A stretch of DNA of 14,751 bases from Prevotella sp. CAG:891. GTDB lineage: Bacteria; Bacteroidota; Bacteroidia; Bacteroidales; Bacteroidaceae. The stretch spans positions 2,324 to 17,074 of the forward strand of contig FR901731.1 in the NCBI GenBank assembly GCA_000437675.1, given 5' to 3'. The notes under the pieces are model-generated. The model was given only the letters and a program-made list of their open reading frames with translations, ran no database searches and was not told the DNA's origin. Position 1 is the stretch's first letter, and every line of letters begins with the position of its first letter. Position numbers and translations under genes: made by a program. Of the stretch, positions 7,608 through 14,625 are shown piece after piece.

Positions 7608-8456
7608 ATGAGCAATCTTGTAGTACGCAGTCTGACGGGTATCGTATTCGTAGCCGTACTGGTAGGCGGCACGCTCTACTCTCCCCTCACCTTCACTGTA
7701 CTTTTTGCCCTTATCACGGGCCTGAGCGTTTGGGAATTTTCTACCAATGTCAACAATCACGCTGGCGCATCGGTCAACCGGCTCATCAACACCGTGGCTG
7801 GTGTTTACCTCTTCTTAGCCTTCTCGGGCTATTGTGCCGACTTTGTAAAGCCCGACGCATTCATCCCCTATCTCGTTTCCATCATGTATCTGCTCATCAG
7901 CGAATTGTATTTGCAAAAACGCAATCCGCTGAAAAACTGGGCTTACGCCTTTGCCTCGCAAATTTACGTAGCATTGGCCTTCTCGCTGCTCAACGTGCTG
8001 GCGTTCCAGTACAATCCGCTGATTAACCGCACCGAGTTCCTGCCCATCTATGCACTGAGCATCTTCATCTTCCTGTGGACCAGCGATTCAGGCGCCTACC
8101 TTTGCGGTTCCATGCTCCACAAGTATTTCCCTGCCAAACTTTTTCCGCGCATTTCGCCCAACAAGTCATGGGTAGGCAGCATTGGCGGCGGACTTTTGTG
8201 TTTGGTTGCCGCCACCCTGCTTTGGCATTTCAATCCCGGCACCTTGCCCCTTCTCCACTGGTTGGGTCTGGGCCTGACGGTATGCGTATTCGGCACCTGG
8301 GGCGACCTGGTCGAAAGCCTTTTCAAGCGTCAGCTGGGTATTAAAGACAGCGGCCATGTGCTCCCCGGCCACGGCGGCATGCTCGACCGCTTCGACTCCT
8401 CACTGCTTGCCATTCCCGCAGCCGTTCTTTACCTTTACACCATTCAGGCGTTTTAA
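7608..8456 (+). CDS. cdsA: Phosphatidate cytidylyltransferase (CDP-diacylglycerol synthase)
   Basis: Makes CDP-diacylglycerol from CTP and phosphatidic acid in the inner membrane, the branch point to all major phospholipids. The 282-residue protein has several hydrophobic segments, starting with two in the first 50 residues. Near the C-terminus it shows the complete CDS signature: SLFKRQLGIKDSG followed by LPGHGGMLDRFDS, with the KD, HGG and DRFD residues that bind metal and CTP. Length is normal. It follows ftsH after 131 nt containing a stem-loop, and the next plus-strand gene starts 82 nt after its stop, so the three may share a transcript. Confidence 0.96.
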   Translation: MSNLVVRSLTGIVFVAVLVGGTLYSPLTFTVLFALITGLSVWEFSTNVNNHAGASVNRLINTVAGVYLFLAFSGYCADFVKPDAFIPYLVSIMYLLISELYLQKRNPLKNWAYAFASQIYVALAFSLLNVLAFQYNPLINRTEFLPIYALSIFIFLWTSDSGAYLCGSMLHKYFPAKLFPRISPNKSWVGSIGGGLLCLVAATLLWHFNPGTLPLLHWLGLGLTVCVFGTWGDLVESLFKRQLGIKDSGHVLPGHGGMLDRFDSSLLAIPAAVLYLYTIQAF

Positions 8457-8489
8457 GCATCGAGTTTAAAGTTCAAGTTACCCAAGCAA

Positions 8490-8523
8490 GTGTTCAAATG
8501 TGTGAATTCTGAACACCCATTTA
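8490..8523. repeat. Dispersed intergenic repeat, diverged copy 3
   Basis: This stretch in the cdsA-downstream gap shares AAATGT and AATTCTGAACACC with copy 1 (45-75), but is 3 nt shorter between these blocks. It also forms an inverted repeat, GTGTTCA (8490-8496) against TGAACAC (8510-8516). The palindrome could be a small hairpin or a protein-binding site. Confidence 0.4.
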
Positions 8524-8538
8524 AGTTACACAGTCACT

Positions 8539-9762
8539 ATGCTTCATCCATCCGACATAATCAATCGGCGCAAGCTGATTCTTAAAATTGCCTTGATAGT
8601 GCTGCTTCTCACCTCCTTGGTCAGCACAATAACCTATTTGGTCATACGCCGCCCATTTGTCAATGATTTTGAAATAGTTGACCCTCTTGGCGGCAACCTT
8701 TTTCCGTCGGCCCTACTCTCCGTAGCCACCACCGATGCACAAATCATTCAGCCAATGAGTACCACCAACTGCATCGGCAACCCCAAATCGTGCATTGCCA
8801 TCAAGGTAAAATCCAATAAGCCCAACAGCCGCGTTCAAATCGAACTGGCCGAAACGCCTTTCTACAACCACTCCGTATCTACCTTCGTATTGCCCGAAGA
8901 GGACAAGGAATACATCATTTACCCCGACATCCTTTGGCGATACGAAGAACTGCGCAACAACGATCAGGCCACGCCCATCAGCGTAGTTGCCACGGTAAAA
9001 ATGAACAATGTCGACTTTGGACAAAAAATGCGCACCTTCTCCATGCGCAGCCTCAACGAATGTCTGCTGGGCTACCAAAAACAGTTGCCCAACGGCAAAC
9101 AGCGTTTCATTAGTACCCGCCTGTTCTATGCCGCCTACGTCAACGAGGAAAGCCCGAACATCGACAAAATTCTGCGCGAGGCACTCAACACCCGCATCGT
9201 GCGCAAGTTCCTGGGCTACCAGGCCGGCAAACCCGAAGCCGTCGACCGCCAAGTCTACGCCTTGTGGTACGTGTTGCAAAAGCGCAATTTCCGCTACAGT
9301 TCTGTGTCCTACTCCAGTTTGTCGAGCAATGTGGTCTATGCCCAACGCGTTCGCACCCTTGAGGACGCGCTGAACTCCTCGCAAATCAACTGTGTCGACG
9401 GAAGCGTTCTCTTCGCCTCGCTCCTGCGTGCCATCAACATCACCCCCGTGCTCGTGCAAACGCCCGGCCACATGTTCGTAGGCTATTACACCGACGACAA
9501 GCGAAAGAACATCACCTTCCTCGAAACCACCATGATTGGCGACGTCGACCTCGACGACTTCTTCCCCGAAGAAAAACTCGATTCGACGAAGACCACCAAG
9601 TCGCAAGCCGAAATATCGCGCCTCACCTTTGAAAAGTCCAAGCAATACGCCACCGAAAAATACCTCAGTGTCGAAAAGCAAGTACGTTCCAACCAGCCGC
9701 GCTACCTGTTCTTCGAAATTTCGAAAGGCGTGCGCAGCAAGGTGCAGCCCATTGGCCGATAA
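8539..9762 (+). CDS. Membrane-anchored transglutaminase-like protein
   Basis: A 407-residue protein I cannot name. Residues 13-37 form one hydrophobic membrane anchor after a short basic N-terminus; the rest is presumably outside the inner membrane. The C-terminal third resembles the transglutaminase/papain-like fold: C285 in INCVDGSVLFASLLRAINI at the head of a helix, H311 in TPGHMFVGYY, and E329 in FLETTMIG, with the Cys-His-acid spacing usual for that superfamily. This may make it a protease or acyl-transfer enzyme, or an inactive relative. Residues 40-230 resemble no family I recognise. It follows cdsA by 82 nt and precedes a strong terminator, so it may be the last gene of the ftsH-cdsA run. 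The function is unknown; the fold assignment is inference from motifs. Confidence 0.72.
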   Translation: MLHPSDIINRRKLILKIALIVLLLTSLVSTITYLVIRRPFVNDFEIVDPLGGNLFPSALLSVATTDAQIIQPMSTTNCIGNPKSCIAIKVKSNKPNSRVQIELAETPFYNHSVSTFVLPEEDKEYIIYPDILWRYEELRNNDQATPISVVATVKMNNVDFGQKMRTFSMRSLNECLLGYQKQLPNGKQRFISTRLFYAAYVNEESPNIDKILREALNTRIVRKFLGYQAGKPEAVDRQVYALWYVLQKRNFRYSSVSYSSLSSNVVYAQRVRTLEDALNSSQINCVDGSVLFASLLRAINITPVLVQTPGHMFVGYYTDDKRKNITFLETTMIGDVDLDDFFPEEKLDSTKTTKSQAEISRLTFEKSKQYATEKYLSVEKQVRSNQPRYLFFEISKGVRSKVQPIGR

Positions 9763-9811
9763 CCCTCCCCCTGGTTCTGTTCAAGCCCCATTACTCCCCT
9801 ATCAAAAAAAG

Positions 9812-9844
9812 ACCGGAAGAAAGCAAAACTGCCTTTCTTCCGGT
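9812..9844. terminator. Bidirectional intrinsic terminator between convergent genes
   Basis: CCGGAAGAAAG (9813-9823) pairs with CTTTCTTCCGG (9833-9843) around a 9-nt loop, extended by an A-T pair on each side. A run of eight T follows on the plus strand. A run of seven A precedes the stem, giving a T-run on the minus strand. It can therefore end both the plus-strand transcript from 9762 and the minus-strand operon ending at 9901. Confidence 0.93.
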
Positions 9845-9900
9845 TTTTTTTGTAGTTTACTACCCGAACGAAACAATGCAAACAGCCTCATCATTTGTCA

Positions 9901-10719
9901 TTACTGGCAAATATCGGTCAACATAGCGATGGAATAATCATCGTATGCCAAGAGGATATCGCGCTGCAAACGCTTCAGGTGTCGGTTAAAGAAGGTGCGA
10001 TGTCTTGCACTATGCAGTAACTTGTTCATCACATCGGCTTCAAAATCAAAATGAGGGAGCAACAAGGCCGCATGGATATAATTTGCATTTTTCGAACGGC
10101 AATCAATGGCCTTCTGCAAATCCTCGTCATACTGTTCGCGGTGTGCCACCTCATACATCATCAGTAGATAATGCGCCAGAGCATCGCTCGTCACAAACAC
10201 AACAGAATGCTCATCCGTATCAAATTCCCCTTGTTTAAATCCATTGAACTGCAGTTCATCTTTGCAGTTTATCAAATAAGGGGGCTGTTCAAAGTCAACC
10301 AGCGAATCGACCGAACAAGCCAATTTCCGGGTTTTATAGTTGTAGTGAAAGGCTGCACTGTCGCCATAGCTCATCCAGCTGCATGGTCTGCCTCTCTGTT
10401 GCCACACAGCAACCAGCGTTGCAAACGAGCCTTCATCGTAGAACTTATCCAGCAACATTCCTCCTTTTCTTTGGGCTTCCTGCTCACAATCGTTGTAAAA
10501 AGGCTCCCAAATGTTTCCTATCCATTGGTCCAGTTCCTCGGCCGAGCGTATGGGGGCTGTGGGCAGTTTGTCGAGTAGATAACGGGCCCAACGGTCGGCA
10601 AACAAGCCTCCGCCTCCAGCACCATCCGACACGGCTATCACGCCCTGCGATGCACTCACAGCGTCTTCGTTCACATAGCCGGGTTCTGGTTTTCCTAAGG
10701 TCATGCAGTGTGGTTTCAT
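9901..10719 (-). CDS. PP2C-family serine/threonine phosphatase
   Basis: A 272-residue soluble phosphatase of the metal-dependent PP2C family, which removes phosphate from Ser/Thr. The family motifs are in order: NED (17-19), VSDGAGGGG (30-38) with the metal Asp D32, GSFATL (97-102), YGDSAAF (118-124), VTSDALAHYLL, and DDYSIAML near the C-terminus (D260/D261). No membrane segment or extra domain is seen. Its ATG overlaps the stop of the DarT-like/vWA gene by 4 nt (ATGA, 10716-10719), so the two are probably translationally coupled. A Ser/Thr kinase is encoded at the start of the same operon; kinase, vWA protein and PP2C together are the TerY-P type of signalling set. The likely substrate is a partner protein, or the kinase itself. 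Confidence 0.87.
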   Translation of the reverse strand: MKPHCMTLGKPEPGYVNEDAVSASQGVIAVSDGAGGGGLFADRWARYLLDKLPTAPIRSAEELDQWIGNIWEPFYNDCEQEAQRKGGMLLDKFYDEGSFATLVAVWQQRGRPCSWMSYGDSAAFHYNYKTRKLACSVDSLVDFEQPPYLINCKDELQFNGFKQGEFDTDEHSVVFVTSDALAHYLLMMYEVAHREQYDEDLQKAIDCRSKNANYIHAALLLPHFDFEADVMNKLLHSARHRTFFNRHLKRLQRDILLAYDDYSIAMLTDICQ

Positions 10720-12164
10720 TGATTCTGGCTGATGTTTGTCGGGGTTCCTATGTCCATAAGTTTAATCAGTGTCGTAGCATCCACATTCACGCCCATAGCG
10801 CGGTGTCGTCCCTGGCGGTCGTCGTTTAATTGCCTGCTGATGTCTTGATTATAGCGCTCGGGCAATAAACTGGACATATTGAACAGGGTTTCTGCATAAG
10901 GATTGCCGCGCATCTCGTCGATGTCTATCGGGCAAGCCACTTCTTCGGCCGACTTGCTTGAAGTAAAGTGAATATTGAACAAAATCACGTTGCCATCGTT
11001 CGTAAACATCGACTTCAGTTCGTTGGCCTGTTGCATCACGCTTTCCGTCGAAGCACCGTTAAATTCTCCGTCGGTTATATTGATGATGGTCGGGGGGTAA
11101 CAGTCCTTTTCGCTGTGTTGCTTCATCCATTCCGTGAGCAAACGGTGCGCATGGTCGAAAGCGGTGTGAATGCGCGTCCATATTCCGTCGTGTCGTGCCT
11201 CCACCCATTGCACCTTTTCCACCTCTTTCACCACCACTCCCTTTCGGGTGCGTTTTTCCTCGCGGGTGATAATTTTTTTGAAAGGATTATTCTGCAATTC
11301 TTCGGGCGAAACGAAGTCGCGTCCTTCGAGTGCTCCCTGCCAGCCGCTGTAAGCTTCTTCGCCATAGCCAATCACTGCTATGTCGTAATAATGCCGCACG
11401 TCGGTCAGTTTGATGCAGCGCGACACCAACTCATTGATTTGTCGGTTCACAATGCGTGCAGCTGCTTCGGCCATCGTCATTTCTTCGCCAAAGAGCTGGG
11501 TCTTTTTTTGCATGCTTATCGAATGGTCCACCAGGAAGATAAAGGCCGTAGGGGTGTTGCGCGTAATTTGTGCCGTGTAGGGCACTTTGGTTTGTAGCGC
11601 GGTTGGCTGTGTAGGTATGGGTATGCCAAAATTGCCAATGTTCGTAATGCACTCCAAGGGGATAAAGTGCTTCACCAACACTTCTGCCTGAAAAAAGGGC
11701 TGTTCGTCTTCATCTAAGTCAAAGTGCTTGTTGGCCTTAACGGCTGCAAAATGTATTTGTTTCAAGTCGTCGAGTCCGCTGCCAACCCGTGCGCCGTTTT
11801 TGGTGGCATTCCGGTCGGCATACTTGGTGCCTTCCTGCCAAATTACCTTGGGGTCGATTTTTAAAACGACGGGGTTCGAAATGCGGTTGTCATTCATGGC
11901 CACAAACATCATGGGATGCTGCTTAACGAAACTCACTCTCACGTAATGTTCCAAGTTGTCGCGCGAATCCAGGCTGCGCGAGGTGCTGCTGCCGCCCGGT
12001 TTGGCTATGGTTATTCCTTTTTCTTCGCAATCGGCCCACGAATACAATCCGCCGTTTTGAATAATCGACTCCAGATTTTCGCGGTCGGTAAAGTGATACA
12101 GGCAGTCGATATGATGGCTGTCGATAACCTCTTTATATGCTTTCCAATTATTTTTCTGTGTCAT
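10716..12164 (-). CDS. DarT-like ADP-ribosyltransferase fused to a vWA domain
   Basis: A 482-residue two-domain protein. Residues ~18-180 read as DarT (DUF4433), the toxin family that ADP-ribosylates bases in single-stranded DNA with NAD. The landmarks are LYHFTDRENLESIIQNGGLY (22-41), YVRV (74-77), HPMMF (83-87), RNAT (118-121), and AEVLVKHFIPLECITNI (160-176), where E161 is the candidate catalytic Glu. Residues ~205-470 are a von Willebrand A domain with MIDAS residues DHSIS (213-217), T330 or T334, and TDGE (364-367). vWA domains bind partner proteins through a metal and are the TerY-like part of TerY-P triads. The start overlaps the preceding NADAR-like gene by 4 nt, and the stop overlaps the PP2C start by 4 nt. 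The vWA call is firm and the DarT call rests on motif order. Loss of activity cannot be excluded by eye. Confidence 0.78.
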   Translation of the reverse strand: MTQKNNWKAYKEVIDSHHIDCLYHFTDRENLESIIQNGGLYSWADCEEKGITIAKPGGSSTSRSLDSRDNLEHYVRVSFVKQHPMMFVAMNDNRISNPVVLKIDPKVIWQEGTKYADRNATKNGARVGSGLDDLKQIHFAAVKANKHFDLDEDEQPFFQAEVLVKHFIPLECITNIGNFGIPIPTQPTALQTKVPYTAQITRNTPTAFIFLVDHSISMQKKTQLFGEEMTMAEAAARIVNRQINELVSRCIKLTDVRHYYDIAVIGYGEEAYSGWQGALEGRDFVSPEELQNNPFKKIITREEKRTRKGVVVKEVEKVQWVEARHDGIWTRIHTAFDHAHRLLTEWMKQHSEKDCYPPTIINITDGEFNGASTESVMQQANELKSMFTNDGNVILFNIHFTSSKSAEEVACPIDIDEMRGNPYAETLFNMSSLLPERYNQDISRQLNDDRQGRHRAMGVNVDATTLIKLMDIGTPTNISQNQ

Positions 12165-12793
12165 TGTAGTAATGTATTGTCGTCGAACAAACTCAGTTGC
12201 TGGTAGCCGTTTTGGGGGGCTGCAGGTGCCGTTCCGGCTACATCTTCAAAAGGGTACAGCCCTTCGGTGTATGCTTTCACCAAATAGGCATGCGAGAGGG
12301 GCTTGCTGCTGTCGTCCACATCGCAGCAGGTGTTGTAATCCAGCAGCACAATCGTTTTTGTTTGGCTTGCTTGTCGCAGTCGTTCAATGATGTCCATGGC
12401 CTTATGTTCAAGCATCCACCGATAGGTGGGCAGGTAAATCTGCTTGCGTGCTTCGATGTAGCCCAACAGTTCCTTGCCATATACGCCTTTGCGGTGTCCG
12501 AGCGGCCTACCGAATCGGCGTACGCTTCGTTTAATATTTTTCATGGTGTCGTTCCGAAACAGGTTAATGTCTACATCTGCTCCTTCAAACACTTTCAGTC
12601 CTTGCCAAATGGCTTCGACGCAGGTGGCTGTCATGCCTTCGGTAAATGGTATGGGTATGTCGTAATGGGGATAAAAGGGACTGAGTCGGCGCAGGCCGTC
12701 TGTGGCCTTACTGGTAACGTCGGCCAGAATTGCGCCGGGAAACTCTTTCAGCAGGGTTTCCTTCTTCTTTCGCTTCGAGGCTATGTGTATCAT
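12161..12793 (-). CDS. NADAR-like protein, candidate ADP-ribosyl hydrolase antidote
   Basis: A 210-residue soluble protein. The N-terminal two-thirds align by eye with the NADAR/YbiA family: LSPFY (37-41) for the usual F-S-N-F, then E60, Q64 and K67 in VEAIWQGLKVF with the exact family spacing E-x3-Q-x2-K, then FGRPLG (94-99) for the family's GR turn. A later stretch, TIVLLDYNTCCDVDD followed by PLSHAYLVKAYTEG, resembles the end of the YbiA fold. NADAR enzymes act on ADP-ribose linkages, and some reverse DNA ADP-ribosylation by DarT. Its position directly ahead of the DarT-like gene (ATGA overlap, 12161-12164) suits an antidote. It starts 2 nt after the last codon of the kinase gene's displaced tail. 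The C-terminus, from about 180, is a flexible Gln-rich tail. The assignment is inference from motifs and context. Confidence 0.6.
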   Translation of the reverse strand: MIHIASKRKKKETLLKEFPGAILADVTSKATDGLRRLSPFYPHYDIPIPFTEGMTATCVEAIWQGLKVFEGADVDINLFRNDTMKNIKRSVRRFGRPLGHRKGVYGKELLGYIEARKQIYLPTYRWMLEHKAMDIIERLRQASQTKTIVLLDYNTCCDVDDSSKPLSHAYLVKAYTEGLYPFEDVAGTAPAAPQNGYQQLSLFDDNTLLQ

Positions 12794-12795
12794 TG

Positions 12796-12958
12796 TTAGT
12801 TCACGGGCTTTAGGTATTTGTGGTACTTTGCATGCAAGATGCTTTTAAAATGGGCTTCTGTGCCTGTGGGGATGTAGAGGGTGGAAAGGGATTTACAATA
12901 ATCAAATGCCTCTTCTCCTATCGATTGAAGGCTAGAGGGTAAAGTGAGGGAGGTTAAG
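12796..12958 (-). pseudogene. Frame-displaced C-terminal LRR tail of the kinase gene
   Basis: In the +1 frame relative to the kinase, this stretch encodes LTSLTLPSSLQSIGEEAF, a good BspA-type repeat, then a typical end of such proteins (TLYIPTGTEAHF through YLKPVN). Its stop codon lies 2 nt before the ATG of the NADAR-like gene, the tight spacing seen elsewhere in the operon. This implies that it is the original end of the kinase gene, lost from the reading frame. An ATG at 12981 could in principle restart translation as a 61-residue peptide. Confidence 0.7.
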
Positions 12959-13278
12959 ATAGGCAATAACTTGGGTTCCATCTGATGATAATAACATCTG
13001 ACCTATCACTTTGTAGAATTGATTACAAATTACAGAGCGTAAGGAAGTACAACCTGTAAATGCACCACCTTCTATCGATTGGAGGCTAGAGGGCAAAGTG
13101 AGGGAGGTTAAGGAACTACAACCCCAAAATGCACCATCTCCTATCGATTGGAGGCTAGAGGGCAAAGTGAGGGAGGTTAAGGAACTACAACCGTAAAATG
13201 CACAATATCCTATCGATTGGAGACTAGAGGGAAAAGTGAGGGAGGTTAAGGAGTTACAACCCCAAAATGCATAATCAC
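12918..13278 (-). repeat. 69-bp tandem repeats encoding BspA-type LRRs
   Basis: Three complete 69-bp units lie at 13072-13140, 13141-13209 and 13210-13278. The first two agree at 65 of 69 positions, and the first and third at 62 of 69. Each encodes one 23-residue repeat of the pattern CSSLTSLTLPSSLQSIG. A fourth unit is split: its two parts (12918-12958, 41 nt, and 13044-13071, 28 nt) are separated by 85 nt of other sequence. The near identity suggests recent duplication or gene conversion. Confidence 0.85.
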
Positions 13279-14353
13279 AAATCACCCGAGTTCCTTTCCG
13301 CACAGTATATTCCGTAAGTGTCTCATTTCCCTCCAATAATCTCTTCCCATCTTTACTATATATAATGCCAAACTCATCCTTTACCCCTTCTGCTCTATCC
13401 TCATCAGTCACTTCAGTCGAAAGCACTTCTTCTTCCACCAACTCCGGATACTTCAAATTCAGCAAACGGAAGGATACGTTGCTGAGACCTTCTTCGCTGT
13501 GAGCCAGTAGGAAGAGGGCATAGAGGCGGGTGAGTTCGGAGTCGGTAAAGAGGGGAGGAAAGGCTTGCAGCAGTGCGCAGTACGAGAGGTCACGGTAGTC
13601 GGTGGCTGAAAAGAGCAGGCGGTCGGAGGCTCCGTAGGTGTTCCACAGCGAGGGAGAGAGACTGAGGGCTTTGAGCGAAAGCAGAATGACAGCGAGGGGA
13701 AAATCGTCGATGTGTTCGTTGAAGCGTTCGGCCGTGCGCAGGGGGTGACGAAAGTCGGGACTGCCTAATTCGCGCGCAGCAGTACCTTCCATGGCCGGAA
13801 CAAACATGCCATCGTAGTCAACGAGTGTCAGCGTACCATCGGAACGTACCAAAATATTGTCGGGCTTCAAGTCGCCGTGAGCAAAAGGCTGAGATAGAAG
13901 CCACGAGGCCAAGCGGCTGAATTGAAAGGCCAGGAGGCGCAGGGCGTTCGGGTCGGCAAGATGCGACTGGATATAGCGGTCCAGGGTTTCGCCTTCAACC
14001 CAATCCATCAGTACCACGGGAAATTCCTCGTCGTTGGTAGATTGTGATTCCACAAAGAGTTCCTTATCCAAGTAGCGGAAAGGGGTCAAAAAGCTACTGG
14101 AGGTATAGGCTAATTCCTGCGCTATGAGTTGGTAGCTCTCGGCGCGTCCTTCCTGCTCTTTCAAAAAGCACTTCACGGCCACGTCCTTATGCGCTTGCGG
14201 ATCGTGCATCTTGAAAACCACCGCAAAGTTTCCGCTCGACATCATGGGAGTTCCGTTTCCATCGAGCACCGGCTGAAGATGGCTGAGCTTGTCGAAGTTG
14301 TCTGCCGCCAAACGAATAGCTTCTATGTATTCTGAGATTAAAGGATATTGCAT
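12932..14353 (-). CDS. Serine/threonine protein kinase with BspA-type LRR tail (frameshifted end)
   Basis: A soluble kinase of 473 residues from the ATG at 14353 (a GTG one codon upstream is possible). The kinase domain spans about 25-270: glycine-loop equivalent SSGNFAVVF (39-47), VAIK-type lysine K61 in VAVK, catalytic loop HGDLKPDN (159-166) with D161 and N166, and DYDG (179-182) in the DFG place. All catalytic residues are present. DYDG is the form I associate with kinases of TerY-P type loci. A linker with GIIYSKDGKRLLEGN leads to LRRs of 23 residues from about 355. The frame then leaves the repeat pattern and stops at 12932, while the true tail continues in another frame to 12796. The intact gene would have encoded about 519 residues. 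It is first in the operon and likely phosphorylates the vWA protein or another partner. The kinase half is richer in GC than the LRR half. Confidence 0.85.
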   Translation of the reverse strand: MQYPLISEYIEAIRLAADNFDKLSHLQPVLDGNGTPMMSSGNFAVVFKMHDPQAHKDVAVKCFLKEQEGRAESYQLIAQELAYTSSSFLTPFRYLDKELFVESQSTNDEEFPVVLMDWVEGETLDRYIQSHLADPNALRLLAFQFSRLASWLLSQPFAHGDLKPDNILVRSDGTLTLVDYDGMFVPAMEGTAARELGSPDFRHPLRTAERFNEHIDDFPLAVILLSLKALSLSPSLWNTYGASDRLLFSATDYRDLSYCALLQAFPPLFTDSELTRLYALFLLAHSEEGLSNVSFRLLNLKYPELVEEEVLSTEVTDEDRAEGVKDEFGIIYSKDGKRLLEGNETLTEYTVRKGTRVICDYAFWGCNSLTSLTFPSSLQSIGYCAFYGCSSLTSLTLPSSLQSIGDGAFWGCSSLTSLTLPSSLQSIEGGAFTGCTSLRSVICNQFYKVIGQMLLSSDGTQVIAYLNLPHFTL

Positions 14354-14391
14354 CACTCTTACAAGTTGGTGTTAAAGAAATTACTGTAAAT

Positions 14392-14400
14392 GCAATATTA
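14392..14400 (-). promoter_or_regulatory. Possible -7 element of the kinase operon
   Basis: The minus strand reads TAATATTGC, one mismatch from TAnnTTTGC, 38 nt before the ATG at 14353. The -33 region falls in a G7 tract (14421-14427) flanked by A6, with no TTTG there. The remaining upstream region to 14535 shows no gene. Confidence 0.35.
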
Positions 14401-14538
14401 CACAGAATTTATGAAAAAACGGGGGGGCGCTTTGAAAAACCTGAAATATTGCAGCGATAAGTAGGTCTGCTTAAATTCCGAATGTATCAAATTAGCCTTG
14501 TGATTCTCATTTTTCACTCCGCCCACTTGTTCACGGAA

Positions 14539-14585
14539 AACGCTCCCCAGTCGTTCCAGCAAACGATTGGGGAGCGTTATTTTTT
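14539..14585. terminator. Intrinsic terminator at the 3' end of the right-edge gene
   Basis: A 17-bp stem, AACGCTCCCCAGTCGTT (14539-14555) with AACGATTGGGGAGCGTT (14562-14578), has one G-T pair and a 6-nt loop. On the plus strand ATTTTTT follows. On the minus strand only TT plus CC follows the stem, although the stem itself ends in TT. It most likely ends the minus-strand gene entering from the right edge and insulates the kinase operon from it. It would also block plus-strand transcription. Confidence 0.8.
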
Positions 14586-14587
14586 AT

Positions 14588-14618
14588 AAATGTAAAAATA
14601 ATTTTGAACACCTACTTA
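14588..14618. repeat. Dispersed 31-bp intergenic repeat, copy 2
   Basis: Matches copy 1 (45-75) at 30 of 31 positions, in the same orientation. As in copy 1 it lies in the immediate 3' flank of a minus-strand gene: 8 bp after the stop codon at 14626, and just before the terminator stem. Confidence 0.6.
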
Positions 14619-14625
14619 GCAAGGG

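Noticed and set aside
12796..12981. 61-codon frame starting at the ATG at 12981 as an independent small gene
   Set aside because: Its content is an LRR and the usual LRR-protein C-terminus, best explained as the displaced end of the kinase gene.
12918..13278. Regular repeats read as a possible CRISPR array
   Set aside because: Unit length is exactly 69 bp with no unique spacers, and the units are in-frame coding LRRs.
14421..14427. G7 tract upstream of the kinase operon near the -33 position, as a possible phase-variable promoter
   Set aside because: Seven bases is short for frequent slippage, and the promoter itself is only a weak match.
14458..14618. TAAGTAGGT (14458-14466) is the exact reverse complement of ACCTACTTA (14610-14618), as if ends of a small element
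   Set aside because: Only 9 bp, with no target duplication or gene between them; could be chance or a remnant of the dispersed repeat.
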